Translations under genes and position numbers: made by a program
The notes under the pieces: generated by a model
Told to the model about the DNA's origin: nothing
Seen by the model: only the letters and a program-made list of their open reading frames with translations
The model's database searches: none
From: Pelagibaculum spongiae
GTDB taxonomy: Bacteria > Pseudomonadota > Gammaproteobacteria > Enterobacterales > Pelagibaculaceae
Assembly: GCF_003097315.1 (NCBI RefSeq)
Contig: NZ_QDDL01000002.1
Coordinates: forward strand, 310,001-374,000
Direction: 5' to 3'
Length of the DNA stretch: 64,000 bases
Shown: in pieces, positions 49,870 to 59,980 of the stretch
Position numbering within the stretch: the stretch's first letter is position 1
Layout: the number at the start of each line of letters is the position of its first letter

Positions 49870-50181
49870 TTAGGCGCTGATACCAGTGATTTTCACTTCT
49901 GTGAACCACTGACGATGACCCATCTGCTTACGATGGTGCTTGCGACGCTGAAACTTGATGATCTTCACTTTCTTAGCACGGCCATGGGCTACTACAGAAG
50001 CAGTAACTTTAGCGCCTTCAACTACAGGCTTGCCAATCTTGATATCTTCATCGTTGCAAACCAGTAACACCTGGTCAAACTCAACGTCAGCGTCGGTTGC
50101 AACTTCCAGCTTTTCTAGCTTAAGGGTCTGACCTTCGGTGACCCGGTATTGCTTGCCGCCGCTTACGATAACCGCGTACAT
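49870..50181 (-). CDS. rplU: 50S ribosomal protein L21
   Basis: A 103-aa 23S rRNA-binding protein: [18 protein letters not shown] at the start, [20 protein letters not shown] at the end. The start at 50181 has GGAG upstream (CTGGAGTTCAATATT). The frame is open further upstream, but that part crosses the promoter. It is the first gene of rplU-rpmA(-obgE). Confidence 0.97.
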   Translation of the reverse strand: MYAVIVSGGKQYRVTEGQTLKLEKLEVATDADVEFDQVLLVCNDEDIKIGKPVVEGAKVTASVVAHGRAKKVKIIKFQRRKHHRKQMGHRQWFTEVKITGISA

Positions 50182-50252
50182 AATATTGAACTCCAGTCTT
50201 TTCGTTGCCCGGAAGCAGGCAAACCTGGGAAAATCTGTTTGTAAGGGCGCGG

Positions 50253-50281
50253 ATTCTACGGGATAACTCACATGCTGGCAA
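50253..50281 (-). promoter_or_regulatory. Sigma-70 promoter P2 of rplU-rpmA
   Basis: On the minus strand TTGCCA (50276-50281), a 17-base spacer, TAGAAT (50253-50258) and a GC-rich discriminator (CCGCGCCC). This gives a leader of about 65 bases. It is the best promoter candidate in this gap. Confidence 0.75.
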
Positions 50282-50393
50282 CCGCAACTTAGACCGGTTG
50301 TCTGTATGCGGTTGAGAATAGCGATCGACAGAAATCCTGTCGCTGTGTGTCCGGGGCCATTGATCCCGGCGAGCAGCTTTCACTGCTTGCGCC
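50280..50393. other. Cluster of hairpins upstream of rplU P2
   Basis: Four consecutive potential stems: AACCGCA/TGCGGTT (50280-50286, 50307-50313) with an inner AGAC/GTCT; CGACAG/CTGTCG (50326-50331, 50337-50342); CCGGG/CCCGG (50351-50355, 50365-50369); and GGCG-AGCAG/CTGCT-CGCC (50368-50393). They would be transcribed from the upstream promoter P1. It could be a structured leader or a small RNA; strand and role are unknown. Confidence 0.4.
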
Positions 50394-50409
50394 CTTTCCC
50401 GGCGGCGGC

Positions 50410-50415
50410 ATTATA
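50410..50415 (-). promoter_or_regulatory. Possible -10 element (P1) upstream of rplU
   Basis: A perfect TATAAT on the minus strand, but no recognisable -35 at 17 bases. If used, the transcript would include the hairpin cluster. The rest of the gap up to ispB (50416-50675) shows no gene and no clear ispB promoter. Confidence 0.35.
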
Positions 50416-50675
50416 ACGACAGTTTTTATGGTTGGCTAGTACCTGATTTCTATTGTTGTTCCTAGAGTTAGTATTTATATGTTCAATTCGCCAGCAAAGG
50501 CTGGCCCAGCTTGAATTGGCTATGAAATTAAAACAACTAGAACAAAGTAAATTAGATCGATCTCTATCTCTTATATAAAAGTTGCGCCTTAGCTACTCCT
50601 TTCTATTGCTTGATTAATCGTTCGCTACTCCCTAGCATCTGCGCCATCTATATATGCGCGGCACCCGGAGTGGTC

Positions 50676-51644
50676 ATGGATTTCGCACAAGTTCTCGAGC
50701 TGATAAAAGAAGAGAAGCAACAAGTTGATCAGCTGATTCTGGATCGACTGCAATCTGATGTGGTTTTAGTGAACCAGGTAGGTCATTACATTGTAAATAG
50801 TGGTGGCAAACGACTTCGGCCGATCTTGGTGCTCTTGGCAGCTAATGCACTTGCATATAAAGGAAGGGATCATCTCGAGCTAGCAGCAGTCGTCGAGTTC
50901 ATCCATACCGCAACTTTATTGCATGATGATGTGGTCGATGCTTCGGATTTACGTCGCGGACGTGAAACTGCGAATGCGCTGTTCGGAAATGAAGCCAGCG
51001 TATTAGTTGGTGACTTTCTTTACTCGCGAGCATTCCAAATGATGGTTTCGGTAAAGCAGATGCGGGTAATGGAAATTCTGTCTGATGCAACCAACATTAT
51101 TGCCGAAGGCGAGGTACTCCAACTACTAAACTGCAACGAACCTGATTTAAGCGAAGCCGATTACCTGGAAGTGATTCGTCGCAAAACAGCCAAACTATTT
51201 GAAGCAGCCACCCGACTAGGCGCGGTACTTTCTGGAGCGAGTCAGCAGCAAGAAGATGCTTTGGCCGAATACGGTAATTTGCTGGGTACTGCCTTTCAGA
51301 TTATTGATGATGTCATGGATTACAGTGCCAGCGCTGAGGAAATGGGGAAAAATGTTGGTGATGATTTAGCAGAAGGCAAAACAACGCTGCCATTAATCCA
51401 GGCAATGAAAACTGGTTCCGCCGAACAAGCGGCAGTTATTCGCGCCGCTATTGAAGCAGGCTCTCTTGAGCAAATTGATTCTGTGACTAATATCATTAAA
51501 GAGACGGGAGCGTTGGAATACTCTAAGCAAAGAGCACAGCAACTAGCTGACGAGGCATGCGCCGTTATCAGCATACTTCCAGAAAGTAATTACCGCTCTG
51601 CACTTGAGGCTCTGGCGAGAATTGCCGTTGATCGCAACAAATAA
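50676..51644 (+). CDS. ispB: Octaprenyl (polyprenyl) diphosphate synthase IspB
   Basis: Makes the isoprenoid tail of ubiquinone. The two Asp-rich metal motifs are LLHDDVVDASDLRRG and QIIDDVMDYSA. SGGKRLRPILVLLAA and EGEVLQLLNCNEPDL are further family segments. The start at 50676 (MDFAQV) has GGAG six bases upstream and gives 322 aa; the longer frame start at 50610 is not supported. It is divergent from rplU as in E. coli and Pseudomonas. Confidence 0.96.
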   Translation: MDFAQVLELIKEEKQQVDQLILDRLQSDVVLVNQVGHYIVNSGGKRLRPILVLLAANALAYKGRDHLELAAVVEFIHTATLLHDDVVDASDLRRGRETANALFGNEASVLVGDFLYSRAFQMMVSVKQMRVMEILSDATNIIAEGEVLQLLNCNEPDLSEADYLEVIRRKTAKLFEAATRLGAVLSGASQQQEDALAEYGNLLGTAFQIIDDVMDYSASAEEMGKNVGDDLAEGKTTLPLIQAMKTGSAEQAAVIRAAIEAGSLEQIDSVTNIIKETGALEYSKQRAQQLADEACAVISILPESNYRSALEALARIAVDRNK

Positions 51645-51771
51645 GGATTGACGCTTCTGGCCGCATAGGATTCTCATTAAACCGCCTAACGCACAAATTC
51701 ATCTAAAGCGTGACTTTTTCGTCATACCTGCTATCTATTAAAGTGGGTTTACACGACGGGAGCACACACAA

Positions 51772-52095
51772 ATGAGCGTTAGCAAAGAATCGCTTATAGG
51801 CACACTAGACTATATACGTGACAAAGCAGGGAATCTTTCTATTGATGAGATTCTCATTTTACTAGCAGTATCCGATAGTAAGGGTATGAGACTCGGTGAT
51901 ATCTCTGAGAAATCAGGCGCAACTCGCCACCAAGTTTCACGCTTTGTTAACCTTTATAGCCGACACGGTTATAGAGGCGCATCATTAAGTCCAAAGCTGT
52001 TTTTAATCAAAGAAGATACCGGAAATGGGCCTGGCCGACCAAGACTTGTATCTTTAACAGCTCAAAGTAAGAAGATTGTAGCTGGTATCAAGTAA
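51772..52095 (+). CDS. Small winged-helix DNA-binding protein
   Basis: A 107-aa protein whose centre looks like a MarR/IclR-type winged helix: SIDEILILLAVSDSKG, then LGDISEKSGATRHQVSRFVN as the helix-turn-helix. A wing with GPGRPRLVSLTAQSKK follows. No ligand domain is present. GGGAG lies upstream of ATG. It stands alone between ispB and pilus cluster 2 with its own strong terminator; its targets are unknown. Confidence 0.7.
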   Translation: MSVSKESLIGTLDYIRDKAGNLSIDEILILLAVSDSKGMRLGDISEKSGATRHQVSRFVNLYSRHGYRGASLSPKLFLIKEDTGNGPGRPRLVSLTAQSKKIVAGIK

Positions 52096-52107
52096 TTGAT
52101 AACCATT

Positions 52108-52140
52108 AAAAAAGGGAAGGCATGCTGCCTTCCCTTTTTT
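52108..52140. terminator. Intrinsic terminator after the winged-helix gene
   Basis: Fifteen-base arms, each with an A6 or T6 end: AAAAAAGGGAAGGCA (52108-52122), loop TGC, TGCCTTCCCTTTTTT (52126-52140). Strong and symmetric, so it can act on both strands. The rest of the gap to 52336 is AT-rich with nothing recognised. Confidence 0.9.
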
Positions 52141-52336
52141 TGTTTTAAATAATGACACTGCGAGCTAATTTATCAAGGCAATACTGCAAAACCACTAACA
52201 ACCAAAACAGAATTAATAATTACTAAGAACAAAAAAATACAATTAAGAATCAGCGGCAATTTAAATAAAATCACTTACTCTGATTTCCATTCAAATTATA
52301 AGCTGACAAAAGAATGCACTTTTAATCAAATGATTA

Positions 52337-55300
52337 TTAATTGCTGCCTGATCTATCTAAATGAAAAGTTCGACCGATTTGGTTTTGTATTAAAAATCCT
52401 TCAAACCCTCGCTCTAATCCAAAATAAAACTCTGGATAACCTTGTTCAGGTAAAACAACCTGAGGCTGTGATGGCAATAATGATGAAACTAGTGGCGCCT
52501 GACGGTCATCAGCATTCAAAACATTATCAGAATTCACATCATAGACGGGGAAAGCATATTTCAAATCTAGTAAATAGGAAGCAGTTGCCCCCTGTGCAAC
52601 TCTAACGCAAGGATCGGCGATATCTAGGGCTGGCTTATATGTGGTAAACAATACCTTTCCATCAAGTGTCAAAGATTCACTTACAACCTTCTCACCTTGC
52701 CCTTGCATTCTTAGGAACCAACCATTATCTCGAGCGTTCGCTGCAACCTTACTATTTGCTGCCAATGATTCAAACAACTGGTTCGAAGTTGCGTCATACA
52801 AATCAGATTCTGACAACTGTCTATAATTAGTCTTCTGTGGAGAAAGCTGATCTTTAAATAAATAAAACCGATCACCTACTTCACCATCCAAAGGATGAGA
52901 CGCCCAACCACTTCCAATAGCTACATTAATTTTGTTCGCCGCCGAGTCTAACGAAGCATCCGGTGCTGCAAAAAAACGACGATAGTTATCGCTAGAAGCC
53001 CCAGAAACTGATGCAATTACACCGCCGGTGATATTTGGAGTTGATCGCGTACTATTGTGAACATCAAATCGCCATAACTGGCCACCTAAATCTCCTACAT
53101 AGATTCTGTCAGCGTTGCCATTCTGATTAAGATCCAAAACTTTAGGTGTCGCAGGAATGCTAAATTCCATCGAATTAAACTGCAATGATGCTTGAGTATT
53201 AGTACCTCCCGCATGCCATAAAATCTGCCCAGTATCTAGACTTAGCAAAGCGATAGTATTGCCCGAAGCATTGCCTGGCGTTCTACTTTCATCATTGCTT
53301 GCATCATAGCCACCAGAAACTAAAACTACCTTTTGTGAAATATTATTGATTGGAATAGACATTACCTGAGGCTTTGACCAGCTTTGTCCAAAATATGTCA
53401 GCCCTGCATTTATTGGGTCAAAGTTCCACAAGAGTTCTGGCTGATTTCTATTGGTAATATCCAAAGCATAATAACTAGATCCTGACCTTCTCAAGCCAAA
53501 AAATAATATTATTCGACCTTGGCCATTTTCATTGTAATCTCCACCTGCACTTTTATTTGAATACCAAATAGACAGCTGACCATCTAACCCATGAGGCCTA
53601 TTATCACCAACAGAATCTATTCTCACGGTATTTAATTGAGAGAGCAGCTCATTGGGAATGAAAGAAAAAACTTCAACTCCTGTTGCTTCATCAAAAGCGT
53701 GCAAGTAACCGTCTGATGTTGCAGCAAACAGCAGCGCATTGGCAGTCGCTTTCGTCACACCGTAGTTCGCTACAACTAAATTGCTATGAACAATAGCCCC
53801 CATAGTCTGATGCGCTTCAGATAGATTATTATCTTCATCATAATCTTGAGTATCTTTACCAAGCACCCAGTCAACTAAAGTGTTTCTATCTTCGTCAGAA
53901 ACACTCAGCAATGAAGTTGTTAACAGCGGGTTATTTCTTGAAATTCGATTCGCAGGTGCAGTCAGGGGGCTAGAACTAAGGTTAGAATAAACTATCCGAT
54001 TATTTGACAGCTTACTGCCAACGCCTCCATTCGAAATATCTGAACCTGCGCTTGTTGTGGATAGTAAATCAATCACTGCAGGGTTGATGCTTCCAGAAAC
54101 AAACGCTGGGACATTATTTTTTCCAACAATACCAGCTGGTGTACGTTGATATTTTCTTATATTACCCAACCACCTCGATGCGAGTGTTGGTTGAAACAAA
54201 GATAAGTAAATATTATCATTACTAGTAAGCCTATCGAAAGCATTTGCCTGAATTTCAACTCCAACAGCATTACCATTATTTATTAATAATTTTTCAGTAA
54301 TTGTTGTCAGTGCATCAAGAATTTCTTCAGTAGACTGCACATGATAAAAATCTCCACCACTTTGTGCCATCACTTCATCAATTTGTCGTGGATAGACATT
54401 AAAACCTATGACATCTGTTTGGACGGACTGCACCCCAGGTAACTCGGGAAATAAGTCATTTTTAGCCATATGCCCCACCAGCCTGGCCATGCACTGCGTC
54501 CCTAAACTTTGTGCATTCGTTGTAGGGCAATATGGTTGACCACTTGAGCCTGTAATTTCTTTAATTAATCGAGCGGCATCATCTGTCACTTGATAAAATT
54601 CGCCATCAGTAATCAATACATGACGGGCTTTATGGCACTGATGAGTAATCACTGGTTTATATACCGCATTACCCGTTATATTCTCATTAACACAGTCACT
54701 ATTATTTAAATCAAAATCATGGCACTCTGCTGATCGAGAAAGGTTGCCTCCGTTGTAACTAGCTGAGTGCGCAATTCTCGAATGAATAGGTTGTCGCGAA
54801 TCACGATCTTTACCTTCTCTAAATCGACCTTTTCGAACAGCCTCACCTGAAATATATAACAGCGTTTCTAGCGTAGATTCAATGCTTGGTGTGTAATCAT
54901 AGTAATCACTCAGCATGTAACTCGATATTTCTTTTTTTAATTCTTCTTTTACCGTAAGTTTGCTTAATTGTTGTGCAACTGATCCTTTACCATTATCAAC
55001 ACCGTAATTAACTGCTGGACACGAACTTTTTGATCTACTTGTCGGGATCAGACCTACTTCTAATTGTGCAGGATGATATGATGGGTGCTCAGAGGCTGCT
55101 ATGCTAATTGCAGATTTGTTTTTAATTATTACAGCCAAATCTTGACCGCCACACCATTCGCTACGCGAAAGAAGCTCATTGATCAATCCTATAATGGATA
55201 TTTTAATTTCAGTACCAACCGATACATAACCACTCGCAGAAACTTTGGTGGTTGAACTGCTCCAGCGATTAGAAATATCTGAATTTTCTTCTTTTACTTC

Positions 55301-55849
55301 TCTAGCGCTATTACTCGACAATAGCTTTACTTCAAAATTATAATATCCTGAATTAGTTGCGATTAAATTTAAATCAGCTTGATCTGCTTCTATCTCTGAT
55401 GGCGCATTAAACTGAGGAAATCTAAGCAAAGTATAACTTTCTGTGCCACTACCCAATGAAGATGATTGAGTTAAAACCTGTGAAAAAGAGTTTTCATACC
55501 CATCATGATCATTTGAAGCTACTTCGCGACGAACAACAATCGAACAACCAACAGCATTACAATATGAGTCATCGATATCAGCCACAGGGAACCCTACAGC
55601 CAAAGAACTGAAGCCACCGCCATAAAATCCAACCATTCCAACACGAATGCCTGACAAGCTATCAATTAACCGGTTGATACTATTAAGAAGTGGGATTCTA
55701 TTTTCCCGAAGCGATGCTGAGTTATCAAGTGTCATGATTAATGAATTTTTCTGACCACCATTATCCACTTGAGAAAAATAAATTTCACTATCATCAGAAA
55801 AAGCTAACGATGAAAAAAATAATAAAATAATAATTACAAAAAAACGCAT
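52337..55849 (-). CDS. PilY1-type tip protein, tandem copy 2 (cluster 2)
   Basis: A 1170-aa secreted protein with signal peptide (FFVIIILLFFSSLAFS) and mature start DDSEIYFS. The vWA-like N-terminal region has DNSAS, which fits the DxSxS metal site, and VLITDGEFY. The C-terminal propeller has YALDITNRNQPELLWNF, VSGGYDASND and a calcium loop DLNQNGNADRIYVGDLGGQL. A second dockerin-like loop (DVNSDNVLNADD) lies near the end, before LLPSQPQVVLP. It is clearly homologous to the next gene over the whole length. It is last in the cluster-2 operon, 94 bases after its paralogue. Confidence 0.88.
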   Translation of the reverse strand: MRFFVIIILLFFSSLAFSDDSEIYFSQVDNGGQKNSLIMTLDNSASLRENRIPLLNSINRLIDSLSGIRVGMVGFYGGGFSSLAVGFPVADIDDSYCNAVGCSIVVRREVASNDHDGYENSFSQVLTQSSSLGSGTESYTLLRFPQFNAPSEIEADQADLNLIATNSGYYNFEVKLLSSNSAREVKEENSDISNRWSSSTTKVSASGYVSVGTEIKISIIGLINELLSRSEWCGGQDLAVIIKNKSAISIAASEHPSYHPAQLEVGLIPTSRSKSSCPAVNYGVDNGKGSVAQQLSKLTVKEELKKEISSYMLSDYYDYTPSIESTLETLLYISGEAVRKGRFREGKDRDSRQPIHSRIAHSASYNGGNLSRSAECHDFDLNNSDCVNENITGNAVYKPVITHQCHKARHVLITDGEFYQVTDDAARLIKEITGSSGQPYCPTTNAQSLGTQCMARLVGHMAKNDLFPELPGVQSVQTDVIGFNVYPRQIDEVMAQSGGDFYHVQSTEEILDALTTITEKLLINNGNAVGVEIQANAFDRLTSNDNIYLSLFQPTLASRWLGNIRKYQRTPAGIVGKNNVPAFVSGSINPAVIDLLSTTSAGSDISNGGVGSKLSNNRIVYSNLSSSPLTAPANRISRNNPLLTTSLLSVSDEDRNTLVDWVLGKDTQDYDEDNNLSEAHQTMGAIVHSNLVVANYGVTKATANALLFAATSDGYLHAFDEATGVEVFSFIPNELLSQLNTVRIDSVGDNRPHGLDGQLSIWYSNKSAGGDYNENGQGRIILFFGLRRSGSSYYALDITNRNQPELLWNFDPINAGLTYFGQSWSKPQVMSIPINNISQKVVLVSGGYDASNDESRTPGNASGNTIALLSLDTGQILWHAGGTNTQASLQFNSMEFSIPATPKVLDLNQNGNADRIYVGDLGGQLWRFDVHNSTRSTPNITGGVIASVSGASSDNYRRFFAAPDASLDSAANKINVAIGSGWASHPLDGEVGDRFYLFKDQLSPQKTNYRQLSESDLYDATSNQLFESLAANSKVAANARDNGWFLRMQGQGEKVVSESLTLDGKVLFTTYKPALDIADPCVRVAQGATASYLLDLKYAFPVYDVNSDNVLNADDRQAPLVSSLLPSQPQVVLPEQGYPEFYFGLERGFEGFLIQNQIGRTFHLDRSGSN

Positions 55850-55943
55850 ACCAACCTCATTAATCTAAATCACATAGAAATACCACCCTGCATAACTGAC
55901 TTCTTATATAAAACAGAGAGATGTTTTGTCACAGCCAGTTCAT

Positions 55944-58900
55944 TTAGTTTCCGAAAGAATCACTATGAAACGTTCTATTCACCGCATTCGGAGAAAATTC
56001 AATATCGTCGAATATTTTTTCTGTCCCAAGATACAATTGAGGCTCACCCTTCCCTGGAAGTAAAAGCTGTGGCTGGCTTGGTAGCAATGATGATTGAAGC
56101 TGTTGAAATCTATCAGATAAATCCACAATATTATCATCATTAATATCATAAATTGGATTCGCAAAGCTTGTACTAACCAAGTAAGTTTTAGCACTACCAA
56201 GAGCAACACTGCTACAAGCATTTTCAGCATCAACAGAAGGAATATAAGTACCAAAAATAACATTACCATCAGCAGTTAATGATTCACCAACTACTTTTTC
56301 ACCGGAATTACTAAACCCCAGATACCAGCCATTATTCTTCGCTTTATTGAGATTTACATTACCGATGTTACTAGAAAGTGCTATTTTACTTGTCGCATCA
56401 TATAAATCAGATTCAATTACTTGTGTATACGAAGCTGATTTAGGAGATATATCATCTCTAATCAGGTAAAACTTATCATTAACATCTTGATCCAAAGGAT
56501 GAGAAGCCCAACCACTGCCAATAGCAATATTAATCATTTGACCACCAGCCTCTATTGATACATCTGGTGTTGAGAAAAAACGACGCCTCTGATGTTTTGT
56601 ATCTGGGTCAGCAACAGCGGCGATCACTCCTCCTGTAATTAAGCTTCCAACAGTTTGCCCATTATGAATATCAAATCGCCATAGCTGGCCACCTAAATCT
56701 CCAACATAAAATCGATCAATAAAACCATCTGAATTTAAGTCAAGAACTCGTGGTGTAGCAGGAATACTATATTTCATTTGATCAAATTCTGACAACGCCC
56801 CTACACCATATCCACCTGCACTCCAAACAACGTTACCTGATTTAATATCAATCAAAGCTAACCCCGCACCTTTTGATTTTTCAGTAGTTAGCACAGTATC
56901 ATTGGCAGGGTCATAGCCACCTGAAACCAAAACCAAAGATCTATCTTCATTATTAATTTTAATGTTTAAAACTTGTGGTTTTGACCAGCTTTGACCGAAA
57001 TAACCAAGCCCTGATTCTTTTGGAGAAAATTTCCAATGCAGACTGGGCTGTCCGTGCGTGCTAATATCTAAAGCATAATAGGTTTCACCGGAGCGCCTTA
57101 ATCCAAACAATAGATATAAATCACTAGCGTCACCCTTATTGAAATATCCATTGCCATCTAGATCAGAATACCATGTAGTTAATTGGCCATCGATTCCATG
57201 TGGCCTTTCGTCGCTCTCTTGATTTTCACGAACAGTATTTACCTGAGGTAAAAGTTCTTTTGGTATAAATACATATTCTTCTTGGCCAGTTACCGCGTTA
57301 AACGCATGCAAAAAACCGTCGCTTGTTGCCGAAAATAGAATTGGTTTTGCGTTTTGAATATTTGCTCCATAATTGGCAACGACCAGATTACTATGGACGA
57401 TGCCCCCCATAGTTTGATGAAGTTCTTCTACATCTTTATCCTGATCATAATCTTCTGTATCTTTACCTAAAATCCAATCAATTTGCTTTTCTCGCAAACG
57501 ACTACTCACACCTAATAAATCAGCAGTAAGGTTTTTGTTATCCGCCTTAATACTATTTGATGCATGGTTTAATGGCTGCGATGGGTCAAGGTCAACAAAA
57601 ACCTTTCTGTCTTTAGTAAAGTTACTTGTTGCTCCGCCTGACAACGTACTTGACGAAGCACTACCTGATGCCCAAAAATCTTTTGCCGAGACGTTATAGC
57701 CATTAATACCAACAGCTAAGGCATTATTCTGACCAACAATATTGTTATTTTTATATTGATACTTTTTAATATTACCCTGCCATCTTGAACCAAGAGCGGG
57801 CTGAAAGAGAGCAAAGTAAATATTATCGTCAGTAGTCAATTGATTGTAAGCATTGACCTGTACGTTAAAAGCAACATTACTATCATCAATTAATAGCTGA
57901 TTAGAAATACTATCAAAAGCCGCAGTCAAACCAGCAACAGATTGGGCAAAGTAGAAATTGCCACCACCAGCCTCTGCTACTTGTCTCATCGCAGTTGTTT
58001 CTATATCTAAGCCAATAATATCTGTCGGTATAAACTGATCACCAGGAATACGAGGAAACTGATCAACACTACCCATATATGTTGTGAGCGCTCTTAACTG
58101 ACACGCAGCTCTTTGCCCAAATGAACCAGTGCAGGAAGCAGCACCCGGAATATAACTAGGAAAATCGTAAACCCCTGAGTAAAGTTCGCCATCCGTTACA
58201 ACAACAGCCCTGACTTTCGAGCATTGGCCTATAGATGCCGCTTTATAAACAGCGCGTCCACTAATTTTCTCAGGTATACACGCTGAGTTACTCAAGTGAG
58301 CATCATCACAAGCAGCATTTCTCGTTAAATCCCCTCCCACATAAGAATCAGTGTGAGAAATTCTGTTTAGCGTTTGATTTGCCAGAAAATCTGAGCGAAA
58401 TCGCCCATACTCGACACTTCGTCCCGTAAGGTAAAAAAATGCTTCCAACGCGGCATCTACCGTATATGTACCCCTAGATGAGCCATGATAAATATAGTTA
58501 TCTACCTCGTCAGAAAAAACCTTTTCCACTAAATCTTCACCATAACTTCGGTATGCTGTTTTGGGGCAAGTCCCTGCCACACTTCGATCAAGTTTGATTT
58601 CGAACCTTGGTGGCGTCGACTGATTATTTTCAAAAGAAGCAATGCTTCCTGTGTTTATTTTTACCAAAACTGTAAGCGCTTGCCCTGCACACCAGTCATT
58701 TCTATTTAAATGGTTTTGGATTAAATTATGAACATTGAAATATTTATCTTCTGCTTGCTCTGCAACACCAGAAAAGCTTAATGTAGGCTGCTCATCATTC
58801 CACCGATTACTAATATTTCGATGCGTTTCTTGTATAGCATCGGTACTTTTTGAGTCTTGAATCTGAATGTCAATTGAATAGTTTCCTGGCTGAAGTTCGA

Positions 58901-59426
58901 AAGACAATTCACCAGAATTTACAAGCGTCGATTGAGGCGCCTGAAAGTTAGAAAAGTGAATACCTACGTAATGCTCACCTTCTCCTCCCATTAACTTACT
59001 GGAAATAGAAACATCTCCGGTAGAACTCTCAACAGCATCAGAGTCACCTTTAACTACTTCTCTGCGTATAACAACATCACACTCTACTTCATCACAGTAG
59101 CGCTCTCCAACGCGTGCGCGTGGAAACACCACCGCACCTTTCGGATATCGTCCACCATGAAATCCAGTAAAGGCTACCGTAACGCCTTTGATATCATCAA
59201 CAAGGTTCCGAACTGACTCGCTAAGTACGTCCCTTCTAGTTGGGCACCTTAACAAATATTGGTCTTCGCATTTAACACGACCATTTAGTGAAATGGAATT
59301 ATCTATACTAAACATCAACACACCCTGTGAAGGGTCGGGATTTCCAGAAAAATAAATTTCGCTATCATCAGCAAGTAAATTTAGAGGGAGCAAAATTGAT
59401 AAGAAAATGATTAATGTTTTTTTCAT
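55944..59426 (-). CDS. PilY1-type tip protein, tandem copy 1 (cluster 2)
   Basis: A 1160-aa secreted protein. Signal peptide KTLIIFLSILLPLNLLA, then DDSEIYFSG. The vWA-like site is DNSIS, with VVVTDGELY. Propeller segments YALDISTHGQPSLHWKF and VSGGYDPAND and calcium loops DLNSDGFIDRFYVGDLGGQL and DINDDNIVDLSD are intact. The middle segment HQTMGGIVHSNLVVANYG is nearly identical to HQTMGAIVHSNLVVANYG in the neighbouring copy, so they arose by duplication. It extra has a Cys pair near the N-terminus (KCEDQYLLRC). Confidence 0.88.
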   Translation of the reverse strand: MKKTLIIFLSILLPLNLLADDSEIYFSGNPDPSQGVLMFSIDNSISLNGRVKCEDQYLLRCPTRRDVLSESVRNLVDDIKGVTVAFTGFHGGRYPKGAVVFPRARVGERYCDEVECDVVIRREVVKGDSDAVESSTGDVSISSKLMGGEGEHYVGIHFSNFQAPQSTLVNSGELSFELQPGNYSIDIQIQDSKSTDAIQETHRNISNRWNDEQPTLSFSGVAEQAEDKYFNVHNLIQNHLNRNDWCAGQALTVLVKINTGSIASFENNQSTPPRFEIKLDRSVAGTCPKTAYRSYGEDLVEKVFSDEVDNYIYHGSSRGTYTVDAALEAFFYLTGRSVEYGRFRSDFLANQTLNRISHTDSYVGGDLTRNAACDDAHLSNSACIPEKISGRAVYKAASIGQCSKVRAVVVTDGELYSGVYDFPSYIPGAASCTGSFGQRAACQLRALTTYMGSVDQFPRIPGDQFIPTDIIGLDIETTAMRQVAEAGGGNFYFAQSVAGLTAAFDSISNQLLIDDSNVAFNVQVNAYNQLTTDDNIYFALFQPALGSRWQGNIKKYQYKNNNIVGQNNALAVGINGYNVSAKDFWASGSASSSTLSGGATSNFTKDRKVFVDLDPSQPLNHASNSIKADNKNLTADLLGVSSRLREKQIDWILGKDTEDYDQDKDVEELHQTMGGIVHSNLVVANYGANIQNAKPILFSATSDGFLHAFNAVTGQEEYVFIPKELLPQVNTVRENQESDERPHGIDGQLTTWYSDLDGNGYFNKGDASDLYLLFGLRRSGETYYALDISTHGQPSLHWKFSPKESGLGYFGQSWSKPQVLNIKINNEDRSLVLVSGGYDPANDTVLTTEKSKGAGLALIDIKSGNVVWSAGGYGVGALSEFDQMKYSIPATPRVLDLNSDGFIDRFYVGDLGGQLWRFDIHNGQTVGSLITGGVIAAVADPDTKHQRRRFFSTPDVSIEAGGQMINIAIGSGWASHPLDQDVNDKFYLIRDDISPKSASYTQVIESDLYDATSKIALSSNIGNVNLNKAKNNGWYLGFSNSGEKVVGESLTADGNVIFGTYIPSVDAENACSSVALGSAKTYLVSTSFANPIYDINDDNIVDLSDRFQQLQSSLLPSQPQLLLPGKGEPQLYLGTEKIFDDIEFSPNAVNRTFHSDSFGN

Positions 59427-59467
59427 GATTTCCTTAATGCTACGATACTGGTTTTTATTTTAAAAAA

Positions 59468-59980
59468 TTAAAAACCAAGTCTCGCTAAACCTTGAGTAAC
59501 GGTTGTTTCAGCGACCACTGTATCATCAGCTCCGGTCTCAATTGCACCTCTGCTGACAATTTCGAAACGATGTAATTTAAACCCGCCATTGACGCCCAAA
59601 GAGTATCCCTCAGGAATACCTTCACCAACATAGGACACATCAACATCAGTAGCTGCTGATGCAGCTGAAGATGAAGTCCATTCAGTAATTGATGCACTAC
59701 TTAGGTTTATTGATGGTGTTACGTCTTTAGAAACATCAATACCACTGATAAGCCCAGACAATTGATTAGGCGAACTTTCAATACTCGCTAACGCTAGCGA
59801 CGCAGCACTCTCTGCAATATTTAAACTACTTTGAAGACTAAGGGTATTAGAGGCTACTTTTCCTTCTAGGTTGGATGTTCTAACCGAAGAGACACCTAGA
59901 ATTGTTAAAACTAATAACCATATCAGGCAAACTACTAAAACAATGCCCGATTGGTTTGATTTAATTAAACCCCACTTCAT
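59468..59980 (-). CDS. pilX: Type IV minor pilin PilX (cluster 2)
   Basis: A 170-aa protein with SNQSGIVLVVCLIWLLVLTI as the processing region and helix (no Glu5, usual for PilX). SSVRTSNLEGKVASNTLSLQ and LNIAESAASLALASIE follow the PilX pattern. It overlaps pilW by four bases and lies 41 bases before the first tandem pilY1. Confidence 0.83.
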   Translation of the reverse strand: MKWGLIKSNQSGIVLVVCLIWLLVLTILGVSSVRTSNLEGKVASNTLSLQSSLNIAESAASLALASIESSPNQLSGLISGIDVSKDVTPSINLSSASITEWTSSSAASAATDVDVSYVGEGIPEGYSLGVNGGFKLHRFEIVSRGAIETGADDTVVAETTVTQGLARLGF

